NCBI RefSeq assembly: GCF_015070855.1
Contig: NZ_JADDIX010000099.1
Location: forward strand, 107,012 to 171,011
Direction: 5' to 3'
Length of the DNA stretch: 64,000 nucleotides
Origin: Pseudomonas lopnurensis
GTDB taxonomy: Bacteria > Pseudomonadota > Gammaproteobacteria > Pseudomonadales > Pseudomonadaceae
Shown here one piece after another: positions 41,873-54,083 of this stretch. A program made the translations under genes and the position numbers. Numbering within the stretch: the stretch's first letter is position 1; every line of letters begins with the position of its first letter. Under the pieces are notes generated by a model that saw only the letters and a list, made by a program, of their open reading frames with translations, did not search any database and had not been told where the DNA came from.

Positions 41873-43885
41873 ATGAACGATGCACAGCCCCACGCGACGA
41901 TCCACCCTCGCCTCGAAGAAGCCTTGCAGATGCCCCGCATCGCCATCGAATCCACCCAGCCGGTGGTGGATGCCGGTCGTTTCGCGGCCAAGGCGATCAT
42001 CGGCCAGCCAGTGGTCGTCGGCAGCAAGATCTTCGCCGACGGCCATGACCAGCTCGCCGCGGCGGTCTGCTGGCGGGAAAAGGGCGAAAGCGGCTGGCGG
42101 CGGGCACGGCTCAAGCTGCTTGGCAACGACAGTTGGCAGGGCCAATTCACGCCGACGCAGGTGGCCGAGCACGAATTCGTCATCGAAGCCTGGTGGGACG
42201 TGTTCGAGACCTATCGTTACGAGCTGTCGAAAAAGCACGCCGCTGGCGTGCCCGTGCCACTGGAACTGCAGGAAGGCCAGTTGCTGCTGGAGAAGGCCAG
42301 TGCGCGCGCGCAGGGCGAAACCCGGGCAATCCTCGACGACCTGCTGCATCGTCTGGGCGCGGCGCATCTGGACGATGAGCGTGTCTCGCTGCTGCTGGCG
42401 CAGGAAACGGCGGCGGCGATGGCGGTGGCCGATCCCCGCGAACATTGCACGCAGAGCCCGGTGTTCCCGCTGGACGTGGAGCGGCCGCTGGCGCAGTCCG
42501 CCAGCTGGTACGAGCTGTTCCCGCGCTCGGAGACCGACGACCCGAGGCGCCATGGCACCTTCCGCGACGTGCACAAGCGCTTGCCGGCGATTCGCGACAT
42601 GGGCTTCGACGTCCTGTATTTCCCGCCGATCCATCCCATCGGCCGCAAGCACCGCAAGGGACCGAACAACAGCCTGCAGGCCGGCCCCGACGATCCCGGC
42701 AGCCCCTATGCCATCGGCAGCGAGGAGGGCGGGCACGACGCCATCCATCCACAGCTGGGCACGCTGGAGGATTTCCATGAGCTGGTCGCCGCCGCCGCCG
42801 AGCATGGCCTGGAGATCGCGCTGGATTTCGCCATCCAGTGTTCGCAGGATCATCCCTGGCTGGACGAACACCCCGGCTGGTTCTCCTGGCGGCCGGACGG
42901 CACCATCAAGTACGCCGAGAATCCGCCCAAGAAATACCAGGACATCGTCAACGTCGACTTCTATGCCGAGGACGCCAAGCCCGATCTCTGGCTGGCGTTG
43001 CGCGACGTGGTCTGGCATTGGGTGGAGCAGGGCGTGAAGATCTTCCGCGTCGACAATCCGCACACCAAGCCGCTGCCATTCTGGGAGTGGCTGATCGCCG
43101 ACATCCGCGAGCGCGACCGCGACGTGATGTTCCTCTCCGAGGCCTTCACCCGCCCGGCGATGATGGCCCGGCTGGGCAAGGTCGGCTTCAACCAGAGCTA
43201 CACCTATTTCACCTGGCGCAACACCAAGGCCGAACTCAGCGAATACCTCGGCGAGCTGAACGAGCCGCCGTTGCGCGATTGCTACCGGCCGAACTTCTTC
43301 GTCAACACGCCGGACATCAATCCGTTCTTCCTGCAGGACTCCGGCCGCGCCGGCTTTCTCATCCGCGCCGCGCTGGCGACCACGGGCTCCGGATTGTGGG
43401 GCATGTACTCGGGTTTCGAGCTGTGCGAAGCGGCTGCGGTCCCAGGCAAGGAGGAATACCTGGACTCGGAGAAATACCAGCTGCGCCCGCGCGACTACCA
43501 CGCGCCGGGCAACATCATCGCCGAGATCGCCCAGCTCAACCGCATCCGCCGGCAGAACCCGGCGCTGCAGACCCACCTGGGCTTCAAGCCCTACCTGGCC
43601 TGGAACGACAACATCCTCTACTTCGGCAAGCGCACCGCGGACCTGACCAACTTCATCCTGGTCGCCATCAGCCTCGATCCGCACAACGCCCAGGAAGCGC
43701 ATTTCGAGCTGCCGCTGTGGGAACTGGGGCTGCCGGATAGCGCCCATACCCAGGGCGAGGACCTGATGAACGGGCATCGCTGGACCTGGTACGGCAAGAC
43801 CCAATGGATGCGTATCGAGCCCTGGCACCTGCCGTTCGGGATCTGGCGGCTGACTGTCCAGCAGGTCGATCCAGACCTAAAGTAG
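41873..43885 (+). CDS. glgE: Alpha-1,4-glucan:maltose-1-phosphate maltosyltransferase GlgE
   Basis: 670-residue GH13_3 enzyme that extends alpha-glucan with maltose from maltose 1-phosphate. N-terminal domains (1-200), then (beta/alpha)8 barrel with nucleophile Asp394 (FRVDNPHTKPL) and acid/base Glu423 (LSEAFTRP). First gene of glgE-treS-glgB; together with the fused maltokinase downstream it completes the TreS-Pep2-GlgE-GlgB pathway from trehalose to glucan. Confidence 0.95.
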   Translation: MNDAQPHATIHPRLEEALQMPRIAIESTQPVVDAGRFAAKAIIGQPVVVGSKIFADGHDQLAAAVCWREKGESGWRRARLKLLGNDSWQGQFTPTQVAEHEFVIEAWWDVFETYRYELSKKHAAGVPVPLELQEGQLLLEKASARAQGETRAILDDLLHRLGAAHLDDERVSLLLAQETAAAMAVADPREHCTQSPVFPLDVERPLAQSASWYELFPRSETDDPRRHGTFRDVHKRLPAIRDMGFDVLYFPPIHPIGRKHRKGPNNSLQAGPDDPGSPYAIGSEEGGHDAIHPQLGTLEDFHELVAAAAEHGLEIALDFAIQCSQDHPWLDEHPGWFSWRPDGTIKYAENPPKKYQDIVNVDFYAEDAKPDLWLALRDVVWHWVEQGVKIFRVDNPHTKPLPFWEWLIADIRERDRDVMFLSEAFTRPAMMARLGKVGFNQSYTYFTWRNTKAELSEYLGELNEPPLRDCYRPNFFVNTPDINPFFLQDSGRAGFLIRAALATTGSGLWGMYSGFELCEAAAVPGKEEYLDSEKYQLRPRDYHAPGNIIAEIAQLNRIRRQNPALQTHLGFKPYLAWNDNILYFGKRTADLTNFILVAISLDPHNAQEAHFELPLWELGLPDSAHTQGEDLMNGHRWTWYGKTQWMRIEPWHLPFGIWRLTVQQVDPDLK

Positions 43886-44019
43886 ATTCTAGGATAGAAA
43901 TATTAGTCGTTATTAATCATATGGTTATATCGATTATCTGAAGTATTTTCGAATAGCGGGCAAGCGACCTTCAGCCCGAAGATCAAACGGAGCCCCGGCG
44001 CCGCAAAAGGAACGAAGAA
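43886..44019. other. AT-rich spacer between glgE and treS
   Basis: The first 70 bp (about 43886-43955) are strikingly AT-rich for this genome and contain TATTAAT- and TTATAT-like boxes, suggesting a separate promoter for treS-glgB. Confidence 0.4.
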
Positions 44020-47338
<3,319 letters not shown>

Positions 47339-47346
<8 letters not shown>

Positions 47347-49555
47347 TCGCCCGGTTCTGACCATGCCAGGGGAAACCCTGTTGCCCAGCGACGCCGATGT
47401 CGACGCGCTGGTGCGAGCCGAGCATGGGGACCCGTTTTCCATTCTCGGCCCGCACCCCGACGGCGACGGAATGGTGGTCCGCGCCTATCTGCCCAACGCA
47501 CTCGGCGCCGAGGTGCTGGAGCGCAACAGCGGCCGTGTGCTGACGGCGATGGAGCAGGGGCAGGTGCCGGGGTTCTTCTTCGCCCGGGTGGAGCACGCGC
47601 AGCCCTATCTGCTGAAGATCCGCTGGGCCGGTGGCGAGCAGGTCAGCGAAGACCCCTACAGTTTCGGCCCATTGCTGGGCGAACTGGACATGCACCTGTT
47701 CTCCGAGGGCAATCACCGGCAGATCGGTCGGGTGTTCGGCGCCCAGATGATGGAGGTCGAGGGCGTTCAGGGCGTGCGCTTCGCCGTCTGGGCGCCGAAT
47801 GCGCGACGCGTATCGGTGGTCGGCAATTTCAACGGCTGGGACGGCCGCCGGCATCCGATGCGCCTGCGCTTTCCGGCGGGCGTCTGGGAAATTTTCATCC
47901 CGCGCCTGCAGCCGGGCGATGTCTACAAGTACGAAATCCTCGGCCCCCACGGCATCGTGCCGCTCAAGGCCGACCCCATCGCGCTGGCCACCGAGCATCC
48001 ACCGGGCACCGCCTCGGTGATCGCGCGGCCGCTGGAATACGACTGGAAGGACCAGGCCTGGCTGCAGCAGCGTGCTGCGCGCCAGTCGTATCAGGCACCG
48101 ATGACCATTTACGAGCTGCATGCCGGCTCGTGGCGGCGCGAGGGCGGCGACGAGGGCCGTCTGTACGACTGGCACGAACTGGCCGAGCGCCTGATCCCCT
48201 ACATCGTCGACCTGGGTTTCAGCCATATCGAGCTGATGCCGATCATGGAGCACCCGTTCGGCGGTTCCTGGGGCTACCAGTTGCTGTCGCAGTTCGCGCC
48301 CAGCGCCCGTTACGGCAGCGCGCACGACTTCGCCGCGTTCGTCGATGCCTGCCACAACGCCGGCATCGGCGTGATCCTCGACTGGGTGCCGGCGCATTTC
48401 CCCACCGATGCCCACGGCCTGGGTGAGTTCGACGGCACGGCGCTGTACGAATACGCGCACCCGTTCGAGGGCTTTCATCAGGACTGGGACACCTATATCT
48501 ACAACCTCGGCCGCACCGAAGTGCACGGCTTCATGCTGGCCTCGGCGCTGCACTGGTTGCGCGAGTTCCATGTCGACGCGCTGCGCGTGGATGCGGTGGC
48601 CTCGATGCTCTACCGCGACTATTCGCGCAACGAGGGCGAATGGATTCCCAACCGCCACGGCGGACGCGAGAACCTCGAGGCCATCGAGTTCCTGCGGCAC
48701 CTGAACGACGTGGTGGCCACCGAGACGCCCGGCGCGCTGGTGATCGCCGAGGAATCCACGGCCTTCCCGGGGGTGAGCAAGCCGACCCACGAGGGCGGCC
48801 TGGGCTTTTCCTACAAGTGGAACATGGGCTGGATGCACGACACGCTCAAGTACATCCATGAGGACCCGATCCATCGCGCCTACCACCACGACAAGATGAC
48901 CTTCGGCCTGATCTATGCCTTTTCGGAACACTTCGTGCTGCCGATTTCCCATGACGAGGTGGTGCACGGCAAGGGCTCGCTGATCGACAAGATGCCCGGC
49001 GATCGCTGGCAGAAATTCGCCAACCTGCGCGCCTACCTGTCGTTCATGTGGACGCACCCGGGCAAGAAGCTGCTGTTCATGGGCAGCGAGTTCGGCCAGT
49101 GGCGCGAATGGAGCCACGACCGCGAGCTGGACTGGCATCTGCTCGACGAGCCGGACCATCGCGGCGTGCAGAACCTGGTGCGCGACCTCAACCGGCTGTA
49201 CGGCCAGGAGCCGGCGCTGCACGAGCTGGACAGCGACCCCAGGGGCTTCCAGTGGCTGATCGGCGACGATCGCGCCAACAGCGTGTTCGCCTGGCTGCGC
49301 AAGAGTTCCACCGGGCATCCGCTGCTGGTGGTCGGCAACTTCACCCCGGTGGTGCGCGAGGGCTATCGCATCGGCGTGCCGGTGGACGCCAAATGGCTGG
49401 AGGTGTTCAACAGCGATGCCGAATGCTACGGCGGCTCGAATACCGGCAACGGCGGCGGCATGCTCGCCGAGCCCATCGTGAGCCATGGCGAGAAAGTGTC
49501 GCTGTCGCTGACCCTGCCGCCACTGGGGATGTTGGTGCTGCGACCGCAGGTGTAG
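47339..49555 (+). CDS. glgB: 1,4-alpha-glucan branching enzyme GlgB
   Basis: 738-residue GH13_9 enzyme adding alpha-1,6 branches. N-terminal CBM48-type domains ([27 protein letters not shown]), catalytic barrel with nucleophile Asp418 ([11 protein letters not shown]) and Glu471 (VIAEESTAF). ATG 47339 preceded by GGAGG and overlapping the treS end by 8 bases, so coupled. Last gene of the operon. Confidence 0.95.
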
Positions 49556-49853
49556 CAGCGCTGCGTCGGGTGGGCTTCGGCCCACCGATGTGCCGACAAC
49601 TGGTGGGCTGAAGCCCACCCTACGGTCAGGCTCTGCAAAAAAAGCATGTGAACACCGAGCCCGTAGGAGCCGGGGGGACGCCGAGTCCTTGCCGGCGATC
49701 GTCGGCGTTGCGGCGGATCGGCCGCAAGCGGGCTCCTATAAGTCCCCGGGGCTTTCATGTGGTGGGCTGAAGCCCACCCTACGGTTCCTGCCTGGAACCC
49801 CGCTTGGTGCGTGGAACGTACCCTGCAAACTGGTGCGCTCCGCGAGGCGAGGG
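49556..49853. repeat. Repeat-filled intergenic stretch after glgB
   Basis: 298 bp made mostly of short palindromes. Family C: 49567-49587, 49602-49625 (GGTGGGCTGAAGCCCACC core) and 49761-49784. Family A copy 2: 49663-49739 (GTAGGAGC / GCTCCTAT). These lie between convergent glgB and ybhN and may serve as 3' end structures. Confidence 0.7.
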
Positions 49854-50846
49854 CTACGCCCCACGCGGCGCCTGGGGCTGGTTGCCGCTGCGCAACTTCT
49901 TCGCCCGCGCTTCCAGCACCACGTAAACCAGGGTGGCCAGCAGCAGGGGGACCAGGAAATAGATCACCCGATAGCCGATCAGGCCACCGACGATGGCGCC
50001 CTTGCTCATCTCGTCGGCGAGCATGGCGACGAACACGGCCTCGATCACGCCAAGGCCGGCGGGGATATGAGTGATCACGCCGGCGATGCTGCTGATCATC
50101 AGGATGCCCAGCACTTCGGGGTAGGCGGCCTGCTGCGAGAGCATGTAGTAGACCACCAGGGCCATCAGCGACCAGTTCGCCGCGCCCAGCGCCATCTGCA
50201 CCAGTGCCAGGCGCAGGGAGGGTAGGTGGATCTCATGGCCGCGCACCACCCAGTAGCGCTGCCGGGAGAAGCCGCACAGGCCAAGGTAGGCCAAGCATGC
50301 CAGCAGCAGGCCGACGCCGATCACGCGCAGCGCCGTGCCACCGATCTCCCAGTTCGCCGGTGGCTGGATCCAGCCCATGGTGAAGATCAGTCCGGCCAGC
50401 CACATGTAGCCCAGCCAGTTGGTCAACAGGCTCATGGTGAAGACCCGGGTGATCTGCGCAGGCTTGAGCCCCAACCGCGAATAGAGCCGGAAGCGCAATG
50501 CGATGCCGCCGACCCAGGCGCTCAGGTTCAGGTTGAAGGCGTAGCAGACGAAGGTCACCGGCAGGATCTGCCGCACCGGCAGGTCGTGACGGGCATAGCC
50601 CTTGCCGAGCACATCGAAGCAGCAATAGACCGCATAGCTGCCCAGGGCTGCGGCTCCGGCCATCCACAGGGTTTCGCCGCGGTAGTTGCGCAGCGTGCTG
50701 TAGACCTCCTGCCAGTCCAGATTGCGCGCCAGGCCGATCAGCAGGCCGATCACCAGGGCGAAGAACACATAGGTCAGGATCTTCTTGATCAGCGGCCAGC
50801 GGCGGCGCCAGCCGCTTTGCGCCTGGGCTTCGGTCGTCTGGCTCAT
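49854..50846 (-). CDS. ybhN: YbhN-family integral membrane protein (UPF0104)
   Basis: 330-residue membrane protein of the lysylphosphatidylglycerol-synthase transmembrane-domain family, with about eight hydrophobic helices and no catalytic MprF domain. In E. coli the gene is next to clsB and ybhP in the same order as here. ATG 50846 overlaps the clsB stop. Role unknown, presumably envelope lipid related. Confidence 0.85.
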   Translation of the reverse strand: MSQTTEAQAQSGWRRRWPLIKKILTYVFFALVIGLLIGLARNLDWQEVYSTLRNYRGETLWMAGAAALGSYAVYCCFDVLGKGYARHDLPVRQILPVTFVCYAFNLNLSAWVGGIALRFRLYSRLGLKPAQITRVFTMSLLTNWLGYMWLAGLIFTMGWIQPPANWEIGGTALRVIGVGLLLACLAYLGLCGFSRQRYWVVRGHEIHLPSLRLALVQMALGAANWSLMALVVYYMLSQQAAYPEVLGILMISSIAGVITHIPAGLGVIEAVFVAMLADEMSKGAIVGGLIGYRVIYFLVPLLLATLVYVVLEARAKKLRSGNQPQAPRGA

Positions 50847-52084
50847 CGTTGTTCTCGCTGCATGGGAGAAGAGGCCGCGTCCAGGGGGCGGTCGTCCGGA
50901 TCGAGCAGCTCCAGCCGCGGCTTGTGCTCGGGGAACAGCGCCACCAGACCGGGGAAATGCCGCAGGAAGTGGAAGATCAGGAAGGCCAGCGGCGCCCGCC
51001 ACCAGAAGCCGCGGACGATGCGCTCCAGCGGAATGCGCCGGCAGTCGCTTTGCAGCAGCGCGTCGAGCCGCTCGTGCAGGTGGCGGTTGAACACGTGGTC
51101 ACGGATGATCAGGTTGGCTTCCAGGTTGAGCGACAGGCTCAGCGGATCGAGGTTGCTCGAACCAACCGTCGACCATTCGTAGTCGGCCAGCGCGACCTTG
51201 CCGTGCAGCGGCCGGCGGCAGTACTCGTGAATTTCCACGCCGTCACGCATCAGGTAGTTGTAGAGCATGCGTGCGCCGAACTTGGCGATGGGCATGTCCG
51301 GCTGACCCTGGAGGATCAGCCGGACCCGCACGCCACGCCGCGCGGCATTGCGAATCTCCCGCAGGACGCGATAGCCGGGAAAGAAATAGGCGTTTGCAAT
51401 CAATAGCCTGGAGCGTGCATCTCGAATCGCCTGGAGATAGTGCTGCTCGATGTCGTTGCGGTGCTGATCGTTGTCGCGGATGACGAACAGCGCGCGCGCC
51501 TCGCCGCGGCTGACGCCGCCGTAGCCGGGCGCCTGCGGCCGCAACCGCCGCTGCCACCAACGGCGCGTCGGCTTGTCCGGGGCGATCTGGCCCAGCGCGA
51601 AGTGGTGGATGTCATGCACCACCGGGCCTTCCACCTGCAGCGCATAGTCCTGCTTGGCGCCAGGGCCGAAATCGCCCAGGTGATCGGCGGAGAAGTTGAT
51701 GCCGCCGATGAAGGCGATCTCGCCGTCGACGACGACGATCTTGCGGTGCATGCGGCGAAACACGTTGAGGCGCCGGCCCAGCAGGCGCTTGCCGGGGTCG
51801 AACATGTGGATGCGGATGCCGACGTGGGTCATCTGCGTGACGAAGTCGCCGCTCAGATCCGCCGAGCCATAGCCGTCGACCGTGACGTCGACACTGGCGC
51901 CGTTCTCGGCGGCGGCGATAAGGGCTTTCTGTAGTTGGCTGCCGACGTTGTCCTGGAACAGGATGAATGTTTCCAGCAGCACCTCTTTCCGGGCCTGGGC
52001 GATGACCTCGAACACGCGGGGAAAGAATTCCTCGCCATTTTCCAGCAACTGAAGGCGGTTTCCATCTCTCCAGTGGAATTTCAT
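50843..52084 (-). CDS. clsB: Cardiolipin synthase B
   Basis: 413-residue phospholipase-D-superfamily enzyme making cardiolipin. Two HKD motifs: HRKIVVVDGEIAFIGG (about residue 115) and HGKVALADYEWSTVGSSNLD (about 295). No N-terminal transmembrane pair, which sets it apart from ClsA. Four-base overlaps at both ends tie it to ybhP and ybhN. Confidence 0.92.
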   Translation of the reverse strand: MKFHWRDGNRLQLLENGEEFFPRVFEVIAQARKEVLLETFILFQDNVGSQLQKALIAAAENGASVDVTVDGYGSADLSGDFVTQMTHVGIRIHMFDPGKRLLGRRLNVFRRMHRKIVVVDGEIAFIGGINFSADHLGDFGPGAKQDYALQVEGPVVHDIHHFALGQIAPDKPTRRWWQRRLRPQAPGYGGVSRGEARALFVIRDNDQHRNDIEQHYLQAIRDARSRLLIANAYFFPGYRVLREIRNAARRGVRVRLILQGQPDMPIAKFGARMLYNYLMRDGVEIHEYCRRPLHGKVALADYEWSTVGSSNLDPLSLSLNLEANLIIRDHVFNRHLHERLDALLQSDCRRIPLERIVRGFWWRAPLAFLIFHFLRHFPGLVALFPEHKPRLELLDPDDRPLDAASSPMQREQR

Positions 52085-52884
52085 AGATGTATCTCCACCG
52101 CAAGGGGCAGATGATCGGACAAGTGCGTCCAGGGTTTGTTACCAAGTATTTTTGCGTCATGGCTGCTGGCATTGCGCACGTAGATGCGATCCAGGCGCAA
52201 CAGCGGCCAACGGGCCGGGAAGGTCTTGGCGACGCTGCCCTGGGAAACGGCGAACACCTCGTGCAGGCCGGCGCAGCGGTCGAGGGCCTGAGTGGCTTTC
52301 AGGCGCCAGTCGTTGAAATCCCCGGCGACTACCACCGGTGCGCCTTCGGGCAGCGAGTCGAGCAACTGGCAGAGCAGGTCCAGTTGCTGCTGGCGGTGGA
52401 CTTCGCGCAGCCCCAGGTGCACGCAGATGGCATGGAACTCCTCGTGGCCGGGCACTTGCAGAACGCTGTGCAGCAAGCCGCGCCGCTCCGGGCCGGCGAT
52501 GGAAATGTCGAGATTCTCATAGCGCAGGATCGGGAATTTCGACAGCAGCGCGTTGCCATGGTCGCCATCGGGGTAGACCGCGTTGCGCCCGTAGGCGAAG
52601 TCGGTCCAGATGCTGTCGGCGAGAAACTCGTACTGCGGCGTCGTCGGCCAGTTGTGAAAGCGCAGCGCGTGTTTCTCGTGGGTCCCGAGCACCTCCTGGA
52701 GGAACACCACGTCGGCCGCAACGCTGCGCACCGCCTCGCGCAGCTCCGGCAGGATGAAGCGGCGGTTCAGCGCGGTGAAGCCCTTGTGCGTGTTCACCGT
52801 CAGGATGCGGATCGAGTTGATTGCCGTGGCCATGTGCGCATCGAGGTCGGCGCTGTCGATTGGGTGATCTTTATCCAGAGTCAA
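52081..52884 (-). CDS. ybhP: Endonuclease/exonuclease/phosphatase-fold protein YbhP
   Basis: 267-residue EEP-superfamily protein. Conserved residues seen in VNTHKGF, FLQEVLG (Glu), VVVAGDFNDWR and the C-terminal SDHLPLAVEI (Asp-His). Start is TTG at 52884: AGGAG lies 9 bases upstream and TTG overlaps the TGA of the DUF72 gene; an ATG 17 codons inside lacks a ribosome site. Substrate unknown; neighbours suggest a phosphodiester or lipid phosphate. Confidence 0.86.
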   Translation of the reverse strand: MTLDKDHPIDSADLDAHMATAINSIRILTVNTHKGFTALNRRFILPELREAVRSVAADVVFLQEVLGTHEKHALRFHNWPTTPQYEFLADSIWTDFAYGRNAVYPDGDHGNALLSKFPILRYENLDISIAGPERRGLLHSVLQVPGHEEFHAICVHLGLREVHRQQQLDLLCQLLDSLPEGAPVVVAGDFNDWRLKATQALDRCAGLHEVFAVSQGSVAKTFPARWPLLRLDRIYVRNASSHDAKILGNKPWTHLSDHLPLAVEIHL

Positions 52885-53798
52885 GCGATTGCTCCTTCCA
52901 ACTGGCCGGGCGTGGCCTGCAGGTTTTCATCCAGTCCGAGCCGGCGAAGCAGCTGCCTCGCGTCATAGGGCGCACGGACCTTCACATCGTTGTCGAAATA
53001 GCAGTACACCGCGCGCGAACGCCGCGGTGGTGGCTTGCTTGGGGTGATCAGCCGGGCGTCCTCGGGCTGCGATCCGCTGCTCCACAGGCGAATGCGCCGG
53101 CACCATTCATCCAGGGCCTGGTCGGTATAGCCGCTGGTATAGAGCTCCTCGGCGCCGTGCAGGCGGATGTAGACGAAGTCACTGGTCAGGTCCTCGTAAT
53201 AGGGCCACTTGCCAGCGGTATCGGCGACCACCAGCGCCACGCGGTACTGGCGCAGCAGGGCGACGAAGGCGGGGTCGACGAAGCTCGGGTTGCGAATTTC
53301 CACGGCGTGGCGCATGCGCCGCTTGCGGTCGATCGCGAGATGGCTGCGGCCTTCCATGCGCGCCTCGCAGCCCTTGGCCACTTCCAATGCGGCGGCGGTG
53401 TCGTGGGGCAGCAAGCGCAGGAAAGCCTCGAACAGTTCGGGGTCGAACCTGAAGGAGGGCGGGAACTGCCAGAGGATCGGCCCGAGCTTTTCCCTGAGCT
53501 GGAACAGGCCCGAGGCGAAGAAGTTGGCGATCGGCTTTTGCACGTCGCGCAGGCGGAGTATATGGGTGACATAGCGCGGCGCCTTGACGCTGAAGACGAA
53601 GCCGTTCGGGGTATCGGCATACCAGTCGGCGTAACGCTCGGGCGTCTGCAACGCGTAGAACGAGCCGTTGATCTCGATGCTGCTCACCGCCCGCGAGGCG
53701 AAGCGCAACTCGTTCTTCTGCGCCAGCCCCTTGGGATAGACGTCACCTCGCCATGGTGCGTAACGCCAGCCGGATATTCCGATATGGATGGCGGTCAT
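52881..53798 (-). CDS. DUF72-domain protein (YecE-like)
   Basis: 305-residue TIM-barrel-like protein of unknown function. Typical elements are GISGWRYAPWRGDVYP, EINGSFYALQTPERYADWY, WQFPPSFRFD and RLHGAEELYTSGYTD. First gene of a four-gene run joined by 4-base overlaps (DUF72-ybhP-clsB-ybhN). ATG 53798 lies only 14 bp from the end of a MITE, so its promoter must lie within or beyond that element. Confidence 0.88.
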   Translation of the reverse strand: MTAIHIGISGWRYAPWRGDVYPKGLAQKNELRFASRAVSSIEINGSFYALQTPERYADWYADTPNGFVFSVKAPRYVTHILRLRDVQKPIANFFASGLFQLREKLGPILWQFPPSFRFDPELFEAFLRLLPHDTAAALEVAKGCEARMEGRSHLAIDRKRRMRHAVEIRNPSFVDPAFVALLRQYRVALVVADTAGKWPYYEDLTSDFVYIRLHGAEELYTSGYTDQALDEWCRRIRLWSSGSQPEDARLITPSKPPPRRSRAVYCYFDNDVKVRAPYDARQLLRRLGLDENLQATPGQLEGAIA

Positions 53799-53812
53799 CG
53801 CTCGCCTGGACC

Positions 53813-54083
53813 TTAGGGTCTGTTGATGTTTCGTCGCGAGCCGCGTTGCTGCGCCAAATGGCGCCAGGCAAGGCGCGGGACGCAGGTAATGGTCGCTCCC
53901 TTGCCAAGTCCCGCAACGCCGCATGGCGCCATTTGGCGCGCAACCCGAAGGGCCGGGCCAGTTTTTGCGCGGCGCGGCGTTATTCGTCGTTCATTTGGAA
54001 TAACCAAACTTCTCTCCTCATGCCTTGCTCCGTGCAAAAACTGGCTCCGGCGCGGCCGCGAACGAAACGTCAACAGACCCTAA
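53813..54083. mobile_element. 271-bp MITE with 22-bp terminal inverted repeats
   Basis: The ends 53813-53834 and 54062-54083 are inverted copies matching at 21 of 22 positions (core GGGTCTGTTGA...). A TA dinucleotide flanks the GGGTC ends on both sides, as after IS630/Tc1-type insertion. Inside, CGCCAAATGGCGCC and GGCGCCATTTGGCG form a second inverted pair. No transposase is encoded. It separates the zinc dehydrogenase gene from the DUF72 operon. Confidence 0.8.
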
